A DNA stretch of 14,034 bases. Source: an uncultured Lachnospiraceae bacterium. GTDB taxonomy: Bacteria > Bacillota > Clostridia > Lachnospirales > Lachnospiraceae. Numbering within the stretch: position 1 is the first letter of the stretch; each line of letters starts with the position of its first letter. Under the pieces are notes generated by a model. It saw only the letters and a program-made list of their open reading frames with translations, searched no databases and was not told where the DNA came from. The stretch spans positions 1 to 14,034 of the forward strand of contig CAKRPS010000052.1 of assembly GCA_934385475.1 (NCBI GenBank), written 5' to 3'. Positions 13,327 to 14,034 of this stretch are shown one piece after another. Both the position numbers and the translations under genes were made by a program.

Positions 13327-14034
13327 TTGGCAGCAGGAAAACATATTGACAGAATCTGTATTGCCATTGTGGCGGCGACGGTTATTCTGACGGTTTTCTT
13401 TATGAATGGGGCGGCTTTTGGCGTACAGAGTGTAGAGCGGAGCATGGGCTATGAGGAGCGGCTTTTTGACACCTCAAAGGTACATAGCATTGATATTGTC
13501 ATGGACGACTGGGATACCTTTCTTGAAACCTGTGAAAATGAAGAATACAGCAGCTGCGCTGTGGTGATTGACGGTGAACAGTACAAAAATATAGGAATCC
13601 GTGCGAAGGGAAATACATCTCTCAGTCAGGTAAAGCAGATGGACAGTGAACGGTACAGCTTTAAGCTGGAATTTGACCAGTATGACAGCAGCAAAAGCTA
13701 CTATGGGCTGGATAAGCTGTGTCTGAATAATCTGATACAGGATAATACGATGATGAAGGATTATCTGGTGTATCAGATGATGTCGGATTTTGGAGTAGAC
13801 AGTCCTCTGTGCAGCTATGTCTATATTACAGTCAATGGAGAGGACTGGGGGCTGTATCTGGCAGTGGAAGGCGTGGAGGATGCCTTTCTGGAACGAAATT
13901 ATGGTTCGGATGCGGGAGAACTGTATAAACCTGACAGCATGAGCTTCGGGGGCGGTCGCGGAAACGGACGAGACTTCCACATGGAAGATTTTGAACTGCC
14001 GGACGGAGAAGAAGGAATGACCCCGCCGGGACAG
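13327..14034 (+). CDS. CotH-type protein kinase, N-terminal part (runs off right edge)
   Basis: A TTG start at 13327, 7 bases after GGAGG (13315-13319), opens a frame that continues through the window end; 236 codons are seen. An N-terminal membrane segment (about 11-27) is followed by a CotH kinase domain: HSIDIVMDDWDTFLE, then NIGIRAKGNTSLSQ, RYSFKLEFDQYD, YYGLDKLCLNNLIQDNTMMK and VNGEDWGLYLAVEGVEDAFL. CotH proteins are atypical kinases; the Bacillus subtilis one phosphorylates spore coat proteins, but this membrane-anchored form would act outside the cytoplasm on an unknown target. Near the right edge there is a Gly/Arg-rich, then acidic low-complexity insert. A GTG at 13321 is in frame but abuts the ribosome binding site. 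It completes the VTC-DUF4956-CotH cluster. Confidence 0.92.
   Translation, partial: MAAGKHIDRICIAIVAATVILTVFFMNGAAFGVQSVERSMGYEERLFDTSKVHSIDIVMDDWDTFLETCENEEYSSCAVVIDGEQYKNIGIRAKGNTSLSQVKQMDSERYSFKLEFDQYDSSKSYYGLDKLCLNNLIQDNTMMKDYLVYQMMSDFGVDSPLCSYVYITVNGEDWGLYLAVEGVEDAFLERNYGSDAGELYKPDSMSFGGGRGNGRDFHMEDFELPDGEEGMTPPGQ

Overview
The window looks like chromosomal DNA from a low-to-mid GC Firmicute, most likely a gut Lachnospiraceae (Clostridia). This is inferred from strong AGGAGG-type ribosome binding sites, U-tailed intrinsic terminators, LytTR/DUF3021 and DUF4474 proteins, and a VTC-DUF4956-CotH cluster. No rRNA, tRNA or CRISPR array was seen.

Left edge (1-342): this appears to be the right end of an integrated element. 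A short reading-frame tail that could be an integrase C-terminus and two tandem 11-bp repeats lead up to an exact copy of the last 17 codons and stop codon of an elongation factor Tu gene. A stop codon lies directly before it in the same frame, and a strong terminator follows. The simplest reading is an attachment site made by integration into the 3' end of tuf.

402-2148: a relic that joins the C-terminal half of an ABC ATPase to what looks like the C-terminus of a TetR regulator, then an intact rarA. 2174-3591: an AT-richer AAA_14/DUF4143 ATPase gene, preceded by a good promoter and three copies of a 10-bp A-tract repeat spaced exactly 33 bp apart.

3614-7474: a membrane-stress or export type module. 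It holds a LytTR regulator overlapping a four-helix DUF3021 protein, an ABC ATPase, a 134-bp palindromic MITE-like repeat that supplies the ATPase's last codons, and an ABC-2 permease. Two broken regulators follow: an AraC gene with an internal deletion and a TetR gene that has lost its 5' end but keeps an operator-like dyad in front.

7529-10796: an alpha/beta hydrolase and a UDG-superfamily hypoxanthine-DNA glycosylase on the plus strand converge on a minus-strand pair, a DUF4474 membrane protein and a metallophosphoesterase, joined by a 4-base ATGA overlap.

10902-14034: a two-component system collapsed by deletion into one response-regulator/histidine-kinase fusion frame with an internal TAG. 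A terminator follows, then a VTC-domain polyphosphate polymerase, a shortened DUF4956 membrane protein and a CotH-type kinase that runs off the window.

The most striking overall pattern is the number of internal deletions. Seven lesions (five internal or fusing deletions, one 5' truncation and one nonsense codon) lie among otherwise healthy genes, and they fall mostly on regulators.
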